Both the position numbers and the translations under genes were made by a program. Positions 36,201 to 46,100 of a stretch of DNA of 64,000 nt are shown in pieces. Within the stretch, counting starts at the first letter, position 1. Each line of letters begins with the position of its first letter. The stretch lies in contig CM065312.1 of assembly GCA_033032175.1 (NCBI GenBank), positions 6,448,001 through 6,512,000 on the forward strand, written 5' to 3'. The DNA is from Saturnia japonica (Eukaryota; Arthropoda; Insecta; Lepidoptera; Saturniidae). The notes below the pieces were generated by a model. That model was not told the DNA's origin. It made no database searches and saw only the letters and a list, made by a program, of their open reading frames with translations.

Positions 36201-39200
36201 TTTATAGTTTCTTGAATTATGTAATGATCGGGTAAGTTGATAACACAAAATATTCAAATTAATAAATGAAAATCCTCACTTCAGTATATAAAATCTTACG
36301 ATTCAAATAATTGTACCATAACATAAACGATAGCACAACACTACAAAAATAAATGCGACAACATTATTTTCATATTTGAGATTAGTAATTGTCAATTGTT
36401 TCTCAGTTTAAAACGTTACAAATTTATATATGTATTTATTAATCTAGAATTGAACTGACGTATCACAAGCGTCAGTCACGAAGTTACATTTTCCATGGGA
36501 GTTGGAAAAATCAAATCACTAAAATAGTTCATAAAGAAAAGCACATAGGAACAAGCAAAAATAAATGTTTTTGAAGATAACAATTTTTAGCCAGAACCCA
36601 CAGAAATAACTATTGCCGATGGAGATTAATTATCCTTTAAACGGAAATGTGCAATTTAGACGGATTGACGCGTCTTTTCCGTTTTATTATTACCAGATGC
36701 CAAGGTTATTGTTTATATCATGCATTTTGCATTGATTTTAATGTATATTTCTATAAACTCCCTATAACGTTGAAGTGAGCCCAACTTGGTTGGTTTGCGT
36801 TAAAACACACATATTGAAACTCCACTCCATATAACGATAACTCTCTATAACGATAAAAAATGCTCAGTCCCTTGAGTTTCGTTATAAAGAGTTTACACTG
36901 TATTTATAAATCTAGAATTGAACTGACGTATCACAAGCGTCAGTCACGAAGTTACATTTTCCATGGGAGCTGGAAAAATCAAATCACTAAAATAGTTCAT
37001 AAAGAAAAGCACATAGGAACAAGCAAAAATAAATGTTTTTGAAGATACCAATTTTTAGCCAGAACCCACAGAAATAACTATTGCCGATGGAGATTAATTA
37101 TCCTTTAAACGGATATGTGCAATTTAGACGGATTGACGCGTCTTTTCCGTTTTATTATTACCAGATGCCAAGGTTATTGTTTATATCATGCATTTTGCAT
37201 TGATTTTAATGTATATTTATCCATATAATTGTTTGTTCTATTGTTCTACGAAGGATTACATATTATGTAAAATTATTTATAGGTTATTACCAGACTGTGA
37301 AAAGGAGGGTTATGTTTTTTGAGCGTATATGTATATGTATGTTTATATGTCTATTTCTTTGGAACGCTTTTGGCAAAATTTCTTTTTAGTCGTACTTTTG
37401 TTGCAGTCGGGTTTTTTGTTTCCTTTTTTAAGGAGTTTTTTTTGTGTAACTTTACGGCGAATGCCAAGCTTTGATAAGAAATTTAAGATAACCCGTCCCG
37501 TATAAACTTTAGTTTTTATCATAGTTCAGTGTTACTATTTTTTATCTTTAATTGAGTACATTCTGAATTAACTGTAACATGTCGAAACATGTAGAAGCAA
37601 ATGAAAATAAATTGATACAACCATTTAATTCAGCCATATTAAATGTTACGTGGTACTTTAAAATTGTAATCGATATTTACATTTAAATAATAATATAAGT
37701 TTCCCTATTTGGAGCCCATGGTCGGTAAGGACGAAATGTAGTAAACATTCTTCTTAAAATTTGTCAAGTCATATTTGCAAGTCGGAACAACCCGGTCTGA
37801 CCAACAATTTTTTTTATTTTAATAGTAATTTCGGGTTGGTTCTCTATGATAGATCTATCATTTTACTTCAGGGCCCTGAAACCGGGATGGTATACGTACC
37901 AGGTTCCTGGTACATGTCGACAAATATCGGTCAATCGTCTAACAGGCATCACTACTACAATTTATCAGTGTTGCCGCCGCCGTCCATGTGACACCCGAAT
38001 ATCGTTGTATATAGTATCTTAACTATACTTGCCCCCTTAATCGTGGCCAACTAAAAGAAATACTAATACAAATCATCTGTCCATAGTTTATTTAACTGTT
38101 CGTTCAGAAGTAAATTCTTACTATATAAAAATTGGTTTAATATAACTTTTACTGGCTAAGCATCAAATTATTATTCTTCTCCTTTTTTTCTAATTTGGCT
38201 AATAATAGTCATATTTATTGAAGGTCATTACCGAATTATTAGATAGATAAGTGTCCTGTGATGATTTCAGTATCCTAACAAAATGGTGACTCCTTTGCTA
38301 AGACTTTCCAGGGAGTTTTGTGGCATCTCAGGATTCATGGTCCATGTTATTATTTCCAATCCAACCTTGAGCCCAACAACCAAGCTTTATTATACAAAAC
38401 GCTACCTATATTACATAATATAGGGCCAAACAACACTTTACGAATAAAACACAAAACCCACTTCATGACGGAATAAGATCACGCCGAAAACTACTTAATA
38501 CATAAGCGCTAACGAACATTACGTCGAAGGTTAACAGGGTTAACACTTAAGTAACATTATTTTTATTATGAACAATATTATCGTCAGCTGTGTAATGTAA
38601 GGTAAAATTTTGAAGGGCATAAGTTTAGTAGAACTTCACAGACCACTTCCGATGCTTCATTTTATAAAAAAATACAGATCTAATACGAAACTATATCGGT
38701 AATAAGGTTGAAGTGTAATATCATGCGGCTACAAGATGTCAAACCTTTTTTTTTTCCTATATATCTGTTTAGCCTTAAGGGCCCTGGAGTTATCAGTGGC
38801 TTTGACAGCTTCACCAGGCTTGGAGATTTTAATCTAAGCTTTGTTTGTATTATGGTAAAGAAACGGTAATACCGTATACACATTACTTAGCTATTAAATA
38901 AAACCTTGAAAAATATTTATATACTACACAAAAGTAAAACTTATACAGAAAAAGAAACCGCGACGTTTCGTTCTAAAAGTAGAAATACACTGCGCCATTA
39001 GGCTTTTAATGTGAAAATATTATCTTGAAATTAAAACGTAATAAATTATTGATATTTTTACAATGTTTATACAGCCTTTTTTAGTGGAAACCAAGTTCAA
39101 AATAACGTTTTCAAAGAATCCTGAACATAAATTATGAGGAGATAATTAAACTGAGCGAAAGCCGGTAATAATAGAAAGGCCTGCTTTTGTTAATTTTAAG

Positions 39201-42200
39201 AAATAGTCCAACCTTGGATCTCTGTTAGTGGGATTATATAAATTAAGATTTATTGTAATCGACTTCTTACGATTGTTATTTATTATTATGTTGTTTCTTA
39301 AGACAATACTTTAAAATATATATTTCATTATTTGTAAAATATAAATTTAGTAAAGACTTAAGATTATTGTGTTTTTATGAGACTATAGAGTACCTGCTTC
39401 AGGCTTGCTTCTAAATTTATATGGTTTATATGGTAAAAAAATCCGATACACGACTAGAGTTTACTCTTTACAAGTATGACCATAAATTTCCATGCCGTGG
39501 TCTTATATGAAAATCGTTTCTTAAGGAGTAAACTCCAAAAAAAAATAAGAAAAACACCTACACTAAAAACATTATCTAAATATAAAGTTAAATCCGAATC
39601 GTTGGGAGTTGTTTTCGAGAAACCAATTACATATAAACAAGAATTGCTCACTTAATAGTATTTACATTAGAGATAATTCAGGAATACTTAAAGAAAAACA
39701 AAAATCCTTTAATGTATGGATTTGTAGGTTTGAGTGATTTTTTTAGAACTGACTTTCTTACTGTTAGCCTTAGGGGCCATATCCGTAAACAGAGCCGCTG
39801 ATAGCTTTTACAGATTTACCGGGCTTGGGGGCGAGCGCTTAAGGCACACACAGCCGCGATGGTTTGGGTGTTATGAGTTTGATGTTTAAATACGTAACAT
39901 ACATTTTTACTCAATCACACCAACAGATGAAAGGTTAAGTTTGTTCATGTCCGAAAGTAATTCATAAGCCACTTTTTTGGACTATCTGTTTGTTATTTAT
40001 ACATACTAGTGATCTCATTAGTAATGCTAATAGAAATTCTTTACTCACACTGCTATAGTTTCATGGACATTAAGGTCTATAATGCTGAGGACTTCAAATA
40101 TATTAACACTGAGTCATGATCGCAAGATAAGATGTATTAGCGTGTGCTAACAACCATGAAACAGTCGAAAATTACTATCCAGGCTACCAAGCAATACCAG
40201 ATGCCAAAACTTAAAAATAATTTTAAACAAATTATGCATACATATTGTGTAGTATTTCTTACTTCTTATGATATTTAACAAAACTGATAATAGTCTAATC
40301 AATAAATTGTGACACCGAATATTTCAAACATTTGCCATTAATGTGATTAACTGATCGCGTTATTGACATTATTTAAATACTCACCGCTTTATGTGAACGC
40401 GGAGAAAATTGTTAATAATTATTTTGAGAGATTTAAATAATCTTTACCATTTTATTTTATGAACTTTGTTTAATAAACATATACAGGACATTGTAAGTAA
40501 ATGTAACTATGAAAAAGTCTCGATCTAATATTTACTTTTCAATTATATATTCTGGCAAAAATATATTCCAGAGAAAAAAAAACTTTCAAAAAATATTCTG
40601 AACGTATCTATAGTAACAAGTACTGACGATTATAATATGATGTATTTATACAGTTTATATTATAAATAAAAAGTACACTCGTGTCTTATATGATTATATT
40701 ATGTACATGTAAACATATAAATTCATCTATTGAAGAATGGTGGACATCGAACGGAATTATGAAAATCAAAGTTGAGAGTTAAAAATTTTCGTCGCCGGCC
40801 GTAATTAGTAACCGAGAACCTAAAAACAACTATACTATTATATTTACTGAATAATGCAAAAAGATATGTGACCATTGCCTAATTTAGAATTTTAACCGTT
40901 GGTTAAAAACTCCATTGGTGAATACGAATATATTTTAAAAACAAACAATGACGCTTCAACAGTTTGCCACCCTCTAAAATATAGATATCTAAATAAAAGA
41001 CAATTAATACTGTGTTATTGACAGTTTTATTCCTATATAATCGAAAAGAAACATATTAAACAACGAAAAAGAACGTAGTAATTATTATCAGAATTATTAC
41101 CTACTAATTTTTTTTTTCTCATTTGTAAGTTGCGTTGGATCGGATAAGATGTGACAAGAGCCCGGGAGAGGTTTATTTTCAGCTGTGGACTGAGAATGAT
41201 AAAAATCTCGACAGTAGATACGAGTTTTAATCATATTAATTTAATTTGTCACATTAGTTTTTTAACAAGTTTAATACTTTTATTAAAAAATAAAAATGTA
41301 AATTAAAATTACCTAGGAAAAGTAAATAAATTAAGTTTTTTTTGTGGCCAGCAACTTTCAAAGTATGGCTATCTATATCCTGCCAAACCGGGGTAAAATT
41401 CATAAGTTTTCAAGGTCAGGTAGTATATTTCCAAATTAAATCGGTATCTATAATAATAGTTACTCCTAAATACCAAACCACATTAGTAGAAATCTATACT
41501 ATGTAGTAGGTAGGTGCATTTTTTTCTTTTATTTTGTTTTTGGCTTTTGATAATAGTCATACCAACCCATTATCTGATAACCTAATAATACTGAAATTAG
41601 ACCTTAGGTACATTCAATTTCATTAAAAATGTCTTTCACTCAGTTCATATAACTAATATTTAACTAGACGGTTTGACTAAAAAGTTATGGAACATACCAA
41701 TATGTAGAAGTTTATTCTTATATTATTATTACTCCTGAAATTTCTTTAGACAGTGGTTCCCAGCCAGTTGTCCGCAAGAGCTAAATTATGGTAAGGAAAA
41801 GATTTCAAATTTCAAATATGGCCTGCGCACTGTTATGTAGTTTTGAGCTCAGATGGCTGGGGTGAGAGCAAGTGACCAAAATATATGTTAAAGTTTCAGT
41901 TATAGTTTATATTAATCGAACTTTGTGGTCCCAGCTAACAACACAAAAATCTAAAGGGCCACTGTTCCAAAAAACGTTAGGAACCACTGCTTTATCTTAT
42001 TATTGTACCTGTTATATTTGTAACATTTGTACAGTTAAAAAAAAAACCCCCCGATCGAGTTTCTTACCGGTTCTTCTCGATGTCTGGGATATTTTCCGAA
42101 CCGGCAGTAGTGTTTTGACGTTCATAAGTGCCTTCTTAGGGCCTAAATTGAATAAAGATTATTTTGATTTTAGAAAATAATGGACATCATCTATCACGCC

Positions 42201-45200
42201 AGACGTTGCACAAAGCGTTATTATTTACATTATAATATTACTTTAATTGTAATAATATACATACATAAATCTTATCTAAATAAATAATTACTGCGTTCTA
42301 AATAAAGTAATACGATAATTATACTAACAGTTTTGTTTTAGATGTATACTTTTATAATGTTTTATCATTAATAAAATTGACCTTTCCACGGCTTTGATAA
42401 ATAATATCACATCTATGACTGAGTTAATCACCTCGTCCGAACTAACACTCTTGACCTCGCATTCATATGCATTGTAAACAGATTATATTATCAGACAATT
42501 TAATTTCGACCTCAATCCAAAGTTTACCTACATATTTATTAGTTCATATAACATTTACGTATTTATCAGATTTACAATTTCCGGGGATTTTGTTTAAATA
42601 AAAAACCCGATGTTTCAACACGACTCGTTTATTTTGTAAATAACACACATTTATCATCACGATTATTAAATATAACGTAAATAATACGGTTCATATTATT
42701 TAGAAAGCAAGTATATTAATATCAAATATTGGTATTACGCGGGTAATATTTAAATAAATAGATAATATGTTTCTACACTTACATATATATATACAGTCTC
42801 TTCCACTCTTTTTATGTACTTAAGTATAGAAATATACTATAATCTATTTTACAAATCAACAAGCGATTATTTCTCTATACTTATGGATAAATTTAAGAGA
42901 TGTTATGAATTGTTATTTTATAATTTTACTGTGGTGATTCATTATACCTAATAGTAAATATGAAACAATCGTAATGAATCATTACGAGTAATTAGAAACA
43001 TTTTTTATAAATATATATTTAAAAACCCTTCTTAACGCTTTCGTCATTATTTACGCTGGTAAATATTCTACTACATTCCAGAGGTAATATTCGATTTCTT
43101 TTATAACATAAACAATATGCCTTACTAATGTAGATTTTATTAGTAACGGCGTAAATTCTTGGAAGTCGTAACGTCAAATGATTTACGGAAAATACCGGCC
43201 GCTTGCTATGTCATATATATTAATGTAGGTATTTCAATAACAACTGGTTGTGTTTTCCCGCAAAAGAAACATAATCGACACGCCTTGCGAAGTTGCGAAT
43301 CATACACACGTATACGTTGACGAAATATAATACAATACGAATTACCATAACTCACATATTGTGACGTCAATCATTTAAAATAACTATTTATCTATTAGGA
43401 GCCTAGAAAACAGATACTTTTTATAAGTTTATGAATTTGTAAGCAAAAATAATTTGAAAATAATAACTTGTAATTTTTTTTAAAGCATATATGGCTTAGT
43501 CAGTAGCGTGTATTGTTTCCGAGTCCATCGAGGTGAGTTCGAATCCCTGCAATGAGCCTGAGCTTTCGGTGAAGGAAAACATCGTGATGAAACTATAGTA
43601 TGGTGGTAGGGCTTTTTCTAATGACCGCCTGGTTAGCTACCACCCTCAAGTTGAAAATCTGTCGCCAAAAACCAATAGGGGTGTTCCGGTAGCTGCACTG
43701 TAGAGCCAGTCTTCCACTAGGCTTAGCGTGCTACCATCTTGGGCTACATCGTCACTTAAGATCAAAAACCTATAACGATAAAAAAAAACAAAGGGGGCAA
43801 ACAAGCATACGGCCCGATTAATGGTAAGCAGCTACCGTAGCTTATGGACGCTTGGGTTACCATAGATATCACTAGCGCGCTGCCGACCTTGAACCTCCCA
43901 ATCCCAAAGAGCTCTGGAAACTCCCTACTCACCGCGGAAACACAACACTAGGTTATTTGGCTGCGATATTCTGTAGGATTGAGGTATTCCACCAGTCGGA
44001 CTGCCCCAAGTAGAGAAAAACGTCTCTGTGCCATACCTTTCTTAATGTATAAACTAGGCGTTGACGTACTAATAACAAAAATTTAATAACACCAAATGTA
44101 AACAAAAAGCGTACAAACATCAATATGACCTATAAACATCATAATATTATCTCCTGTATGCACAAACTAAAAACATAGGTAAATGTTTGACGCTAAAGAT
44201 TCAAGTAAGTAAATAAACTTATTTTAAAGATTCAAGTAAGTAAATAAACTTATTTAAGTTACGACTGAGTACACACTTCTCTGGAGCATTCTTACTACAA
44301 AGAAAATGTTCTTTGCAATATCACCATTTTAATACATTAAATCGAAAAAATATATATATTCGGTACACTGATTTTTACAGACTAGATACTAAATACCATT
44401 ATTATAATATAATGAATAATGATATAATTAAACTTCAAAACACAGGAGAAATATAGGTAAGAAGGACTGTTTATATTGACTAAGGTAAAATAAAATTTGT
44501 ATATCAGGAAAATTGTATTCTAAACGTAAAAATACAAGCATACCCAGAATTTCTTTATGCGACAAGCAGTGACGTAATTACCAGGATGTTTTCCAGAAGA
44601 TTTCAATGAAATATTGTTATTTAGGATATTTGACCTTGTGGAGAATTGGCCAGAACAAAACAGAATAAAAGAGAAAATCACTTAACATACAATACAATTT
44701 TTAACAAAAAAGAAACCCAACATCAATGATTTTGAAGAATTCCCTTGCGTATCTTCGAAGTTTGAAGGTCCAATGCCAATGAAATTCAATCATCCAAATC
44801 GGTTCTCAAACAAAGAAGTTATGGCTGAACATCCATAAAATAAATATAAATTCGAAATGAGTAACCTCCCGTCTTTTATTGAAGTCGGTCAAAAATGTTT
44901 GAATGTTGCCCTCCAAAGGTACTTTTATAAATTTTATTTCAATTGTAACAAAGATTAAGAGGAGAAAAGGAATGATGAGTAAAGCTTACCGTAGCAGTCT
45001 TTCATGTCTCTCTCTATCGTATGTTGCAGCCGCGATGTATTCATCAGCGATAGCATGGTGAAGCGGAGCATGTATCGGTGGCTGATAGCGCTGCTTCCAC
45101 AGCAGCTCGCTCGCATACAGCGATGGCGGCGTAGGCGGGGGCAGGTGCAGGAGAGGCGGGGGTGGACCACCGCCGAACCCGTGCGCCATGCCGCGCCACT

Positions 45201-45488
45201 CCCGCTCTTCCACGGAGCTGGCGGAACCGCCCGAGCGGACGCCGCTCACCCCCGAGTCGGACCGATCGTCCGCATCTCGCGCGCACACTATCACACAGTC
45301 GTCCTCCTCGGAGGCCACGGCGCTGGCAACACCATCCGCGCTTGCACCACCACTCACTTCACTCTTCACTTCACTATCACTTTTGACGCACACTTCTTGC
45401 TTGATCACTTCCTCTTGTTTCACGCACTTGCCAGTTTCATTACTGACATCAGCGACATCACCACTCGCACTTACACTTTCAGAAGCAC
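23253..45488 (-). CDS. Kdm3: KDM3/JMJD1-family lysine demethylase, last nine coding exons
   Basis: Exons 44990-45488, 31436-31655, 29158-31344, 28916-29063, 28381-28511, 28123-28211, 26177-26390, 24721-25251 and 23253-24290 join as 5057 nt with no stop. This gives 1684 residues after a split first codon. Family members remove mono- and dimethyl groups from histone H3 lysine 9 in the nucleus, using Fe(II) and 2-oxoglutarate. Order in the protein: an acidic Ser-rich part, an Arg/Glu coiled coil, a Pro-rich disordered linker with basic Lys tracts, the KDM3 Cys-rich zinc-finger region ([27 protein letters not shown]), a conserved WLTC block, an LRELL motif, and a C-terminal JmjC domain with His-Leu-Asp and distal His ligands. 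The N-terminus is missing: the first exon starts inside a codon, so upstream coding exons lie in the 45.5-kb-and-beyond region or outside the window. Confidence 0.9.
24415..24622 (+). repeat. Helitron-like repeat in the last KDM3-like intron
   Basis: The head word GTACCCCGCCGCGTGTGTCTG is followed by AAAAACTACCGGACGG, and the tail is AGCCGAGGCGGGTAGCTAGT. It fills about half of the intron 24291-24720. Confidence 0.5.
24721..25251 (-). CDS. Kdm3: KDM3-like exon: Lys/Ser-rich linker leading to JmjC
   Basis: It encodes 177 residues in phase 0 at both ends. A Lys/Glu-rich start ([10 protein letters not shown]) is followed by a Ser/Asp-rich acidic patch, [11 protein letters not shown] with an LxxLL-type motif, a Lys-rich tract, and the conserved [20 protein letters not shown] block that precedes JmjC in KDM3 proteins. 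It ends at NYKPFQ, with donor GTAATT. Confidence 0.9.
25716..25965 (-). repeat. tRNA-derived SINE, inverted copy
   Basis: The minus strand carries GAGTTCGAATCAAC (B-box-like), then AAGGAAACATCGTGATGAAATC, the CCACCAT..GGTAG block and GTGCTACCATCTTGAGATACATCGTCACTTAACATCC. It matches 43488-43770. It lies in a KDM3-like intron. Confidence 0.65.
26002..26160 (+). repeat. Dispersed repeat family B, copy beside a KDM3-like exon
   Basis: GGCAAACAAGCATACGGCG, CAACCGTAGCTTATGGACGC and GGTCGTTTGGCTGCGATC match 43795-44030. It ends about 15 bp from the splice donor of exon 26177-26390, on the downstream side of that exon. Confidence 0.6.
26177..26390 (-). CDS. Kdm3: KDM3-like exon: conserved WLTC block
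   Basis: It reads [20 protein letters not shown], then [20 protein letters not shown] and SCACGN. This aligns by eye with the vertebrate KDM3 block that has a W-L-x-C start, a TQI motif and a VRA-x-W/F-G segment. Length is 214 nt: one base completes the Gly codon begun in the previous exon, and it ends in phase 0. Without it the two neighbouring exons do not join in frame. The acceptor is TTTTTGTCAG and the donor GTAATT. Confidence 0.85.
27530..28095 (+). repeat. Old Helitron-like and dispersed repeat sequence
   Basis: GGGTGAGTGAGGGAAACTGAA and AGATAGATAAATC resemble 5815-5900. The later CTAACGGAGCTCAAG..GAACTACCAGATTC and ATAGCCTATTTATCG blocks resemble Helitron-like heads. Boundaries are unclear. 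Confidence 0.3.
28123..28211 (-). CDS. Kdm3: KDM3-like exon: short Ser/Thr/Asn linker
   Basis: 89 nt encoding [20 protein letters not shown] and a few more residues, ending in two bases of a Gly codon before GTGAGT. It is low-complexity. It is kept because the length corrects the phase between the zinc-finger exon and the WLTC exon. Confidence 0.75.
28381..28511 (-). CDS. Kdm3: KDM3-like exon: zinc finger
   Basis: It encodes [20 protein letters not shown], then [14 protein letters not shown] and VVCLDCYK. This is the highly conserved Cys-rich KDM3 zinc-finger core (CxxC, then His and CxxC, then CxxC). It is required for demethylase activity in characterised family members. The donor GTGAGA follows the Lys codon. 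Confidence 0.95.
28916..29063 (-). CDS. Kdm3: KDM3-like exon between the two Cys clusters
   Basis: It encodes [20 protein letters not shown], then [20 protein letters not shown] and EAESHHLNE. The [14 protein letters not shown] segment matches the conserved KDM3 helix just before the zinc finger. It ends with one base of an Asp codon completed at 28511. The donor is GTAAGG. Confidence 0.9.
29158..31344 (-). CDS. Kdm3: KDM3-like large exon: Pro-rich linker and first Cys cluster
   Basis: 2187 nt, phase 0 at both ends. The first about 330 residues are very rich in Pro, His and Tyr; the next about 130 are Pro/Ala-rich; then come basic Lys/Arg blocks ([12 protein letters not shown]), an acidic Ser/Asp run and an Arg/Gly-rich tract. 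The last about 60 residues, with [21 protein letters not shown] and a SDPYKDAEE end, are the conserved N-terminal part of the KDM3 zinc-finger region. The bulk is predicted to be disordered. Long antisense frames here (for example 29255-30238) are GC artefacts. Confidence 0.92.
31436..31655 (-). CDS. Kdm3: KDM3-like exon: Arg/Glu coiled coil
   Basis: It encodes [20 protein letters not shown] followed by an alternating Arg/Glu run, then [19 protein letters not shown]. The composition predicts a long charged single helix or coiled coil. The first base completes the Arg codon from 44990. The donor is the weaker GTTGGT; the nearby GTAAAG would break the frame. Confidence 0.85.
31656..34020. other. 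Start of the 13.3-kb KDM3-like intron, no gene seen
   Basis: AT-rich intron sequence. Only a family D repeat piece near 33180-33370 is recognisable. Confidence 0.45.
33180..33370 (+). repeat. Dispersed repeat family D, partial copy 3
   Basis: TTTCTTAAAACTTTAATAAC, TGTAGATATCATAATTA and AGGACCAAGTAACTAAATC align with the central part of 34540-34785. The ends are decayed. Confidence 0.4.
34030..34470 (+). mobile_element. RTE-like LINE relic, same family as 1-3008
   Basis: The translation [40 protein letters not shown] and [18 protein letters not shown] matches the 2640-2840 part of the LINE at 1-3008. It then continues through a [15 protein letters not shown] segment that the first element has lost. 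Multiple stops and frameshifts. It sits in the large KDM3-like intron. Confidence 0.75.
34540..34785 (+). repeat. Dispersed repeat family D, copy 4
   Basis: GCTGTCCCCGCGGCTTCTATCG, GAAGATATCGTGATTATT, AAGGACCAAGTCTC and CCAGTAGTTTTTACGTGATG..GGCAAACCTC match the copies at 15292 and 17770. Confidence 0.55.
35027..35068 (+). repeat. 14-bp tandem repeat, three exact units
   Basis: ACACACACAAGTTC is repeated three times without change. Noncoding, inside the large KDM3-like intron. Confidence 0.95.
35090..36430. other. AT-rich intron sequence, no gene seen
   Basis: Several short open frames are chance. A GATTCGAATCT word near 36120 resembles a tRNA B box, but no cloverleaf could be drawn around it. 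Confidence 0.4.
36433..36750 (+). repeat. 318-bp direct repeat, unit 1
   Basis: It begins TATTTATTAATCTAG and ends GATTTTAATGTATATTT. It is almost identical, with constant spacing of 468 bp and no indels, to 36901-37218. Only a few substitutions are seen (for example GGGAGTTGG against GGGAGCTGG, and GATAACAATT against GATACCAATT). Confidence 0.95.
36751..36900. mobile_element. Pogo-like MITE lying exactly between the two 318-bp repeats
   Basis: The left end CTATAAACTCCCTATAACG and the right end, read inverted, CAGTGTAAACTCTTTATAAC form imperfect terminal inverted repeats. Internal CTCTATAACGATAA words and the AGTCCCTTGAGTTTCGTTAT segment are typical of pogo/Tigger-type elements. At 150 bp it has no coding capacity. 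Confidence 0.5.
36901..37218 (+). repeat. 318-bp direct repeat, unit 2
   Basis: Second copy of 36433-36750, starting right after the MITE. The open frame at 36860-37042 crosses this repeat and has no recognised domain. Confidence 0.95.
37290..37450 (+). repeat. Dispersed repeat with GGTTATGTTTTTTGAGCG word
   Basis: AGGAGGGTTATGTTTTTTGA, then TTGCAGTCGGGTTTTTTGTTT, is a combination common in lepidopteran interspersed repeats. The class is not determined. Confidence 0.35.
37897..37914. repeat. Short palindrome
   Basis: GTACCAGG-TT-CCTGGTAC, a perfect 8-bp inverted repeat with a 2-nt centre, in otherwise unclassified DNA (37761-37991 is an unrecognised 76-codon frame). Confidence 0.7.
38180..38490 (+). 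repeat. Dispersed repeat, copy 2 (first copy at 3335-3670)
   Basis: TTTCAGTATCCTAACAAAATGG, TTTCCAGGGAGTTTTGTGG, TATTACATAATATAGGGCC and GATCACGCCGAAAAC align in order with 3335-3670, at clearly diverged identity. Confidence 0.5.
38500..41740. other. AT-rich intron sequence, no gene seen
   Basis: The only pattern is a pair of related segments near 38760-38840 and 39765-39850 (TTAGCCTTAAGGGCC and TTAGCCTTAGGGGCC, each followed by an ACCAGGCTTGG or ACCGGGCTTGG word). This is probably an old repeat. Confidence 0.4.
41751..41989. mobile_element. hAT-like MITE
   Basis: 239 bp bounded by CAGTGGTTCCCAG on the left and, inverted, CAGTGGTTCCTAACG on the right, the classic hAT end word. The flanks TCTTTAGA and CTTTATCT share CTTTA, but no clean 8-bp duplication is visible, so the copy is old or the target site is eroded. 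No transposase is encoded. Confidence 0.6.
42047..42180 (+). mobile_element. 3' tail of a LINE or SINE
   Basis: GATCGAGTTTCTTACCGGTT, TTCTCGATGTCTGG, TTCCGAACCGGCAGTAG, and TTGAATAAAGATTATTTTGATTTTAG form a 3' end seen often in lepidopteran retroposons. Only the tail is present. Confidence 0.45.
42190..43480. other. AT-rich intron sequence, no gene seen
   Basis: No coding frame or repeat boundary recognised. Confidence 0.4.
43488..43770 (+). repeat. tRNA-derived SINE
   Basis: A TGGCTTAGTCAGTAG A-box-like start and GAGTTCGAATCCC (43535-43547) as B box are followed by the body also found inverted at 25716-25965: GGAAAACATCGTGATG, CCACCCTCAAGTTG, GTTCCGGTAGCTGCAC, GCTTAGCGTGCTACCATCTT. Too decayed to be a functional tRNA. 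Confidence 0.65.
43795..44030 (+). repeat. Dispersed repeat family B, longest copy
   Basis: GGGCAAACAAGCATACGGCC through CTGCCGACCTTGAACCTCCC, CTCTGGAAACTCCCTACTCACC and GGTATTCCACCAGTCGGACTG. Shorter copies lie at 26002-26160 and, inverted, at 4805-5055. Confidence 0.6.
44195..44256 (+). repeat. 31-bp tandem duplication
   Basis: Two copies of AAAGATTCAAGTAAGTAAAT followed by AAACTTATTT, head to tail with a period of 31 bp. Confidence 0.9.
44990..45488 (-). CDS. Kdm3: KDM3-like exon: acidic Ser/Lys/Val-rich region (first coding exon found)
   Basis: It encodes [20 protein letters not shown], repeated KQE/VKxE motifs that resemble sumoylation-type VKxE sites, an acidic SEEDDCVIV segment, a Pro-rich [20 protein letters not shown] block with ELLWKQRY, and DRERHERLL at the end. 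It ends in two bases of an Arg codon before GTAAGC and is completed at 31655 after a 13.3-kb intron. It starts two bases into a codon after TTGTTACAG, so a coding exon must precede it. Confidence 0.88.
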
Positions 45489-45937
45489 CTGTAACAAGAC
45501 AAATAAATCTTTTAAGTATTAGATAAATTTTTCTAAAAGTAACTATAATAGAAATATCATATTTCATTTGAAGTTTAATAACGGCTCTTTACGTGTCAAA
45601 TCAAATTAATAACGTCTGTTATCAGCATGTTGCCAGCTGCATATTTTCAAACCGTTGACGTCAGAGATCAACCAGTCGCGACGGCACGTTTGGGTTGAAG
45701 CCAAAATAAGCTCATTCACACGACGCCTACATACAATGAGCAAAAATTTACGAAATGTGTATACACCTGCAATTCCATTTAACGTGGCATTTGGCTTCAA
45801 TGACACGGAAAGCTAAAGCTGTTCTAAAACAAATGTATTTACTGTTATTTCTTTATTATTTTATTTTATATAAAATATCTTAAAGGCAGTATCCAAAATA
45901 ATCAATGTTAAATTAAAGTAAAGAAATTACACTCTTA

Positions 45938-45957
45938 AACTTTGGTTCGCCAAAGTT
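45938..45957. repeat. Short hairpin with TTCG loop
   Basis: AACTTTGG-TTCG-CCAAAGTT: a perfect 8-bp stem closed by the stable tetraloop sequence TTCG. Confidence 0.6.
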
Positions 45958-46100
45958 GGTGGTTGTTTGGGTCGGTGGATTAAAACACTAATTTCATGAT
46001 CTTCCATACTCCCACAACTTGAAGATTAAATAACTAGTAAAGGTAAACATTAATTCTTTAAACTATTTCAGTGTATAATAATAATATAGGTATTAAAATA

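Noticed and set aside
45004..45526. Plus-strand frames of up to 172 codons
   Set aside because: Antisense to the KDM3-like exon 44990-45488, which joins in frame to the rest of the gene.
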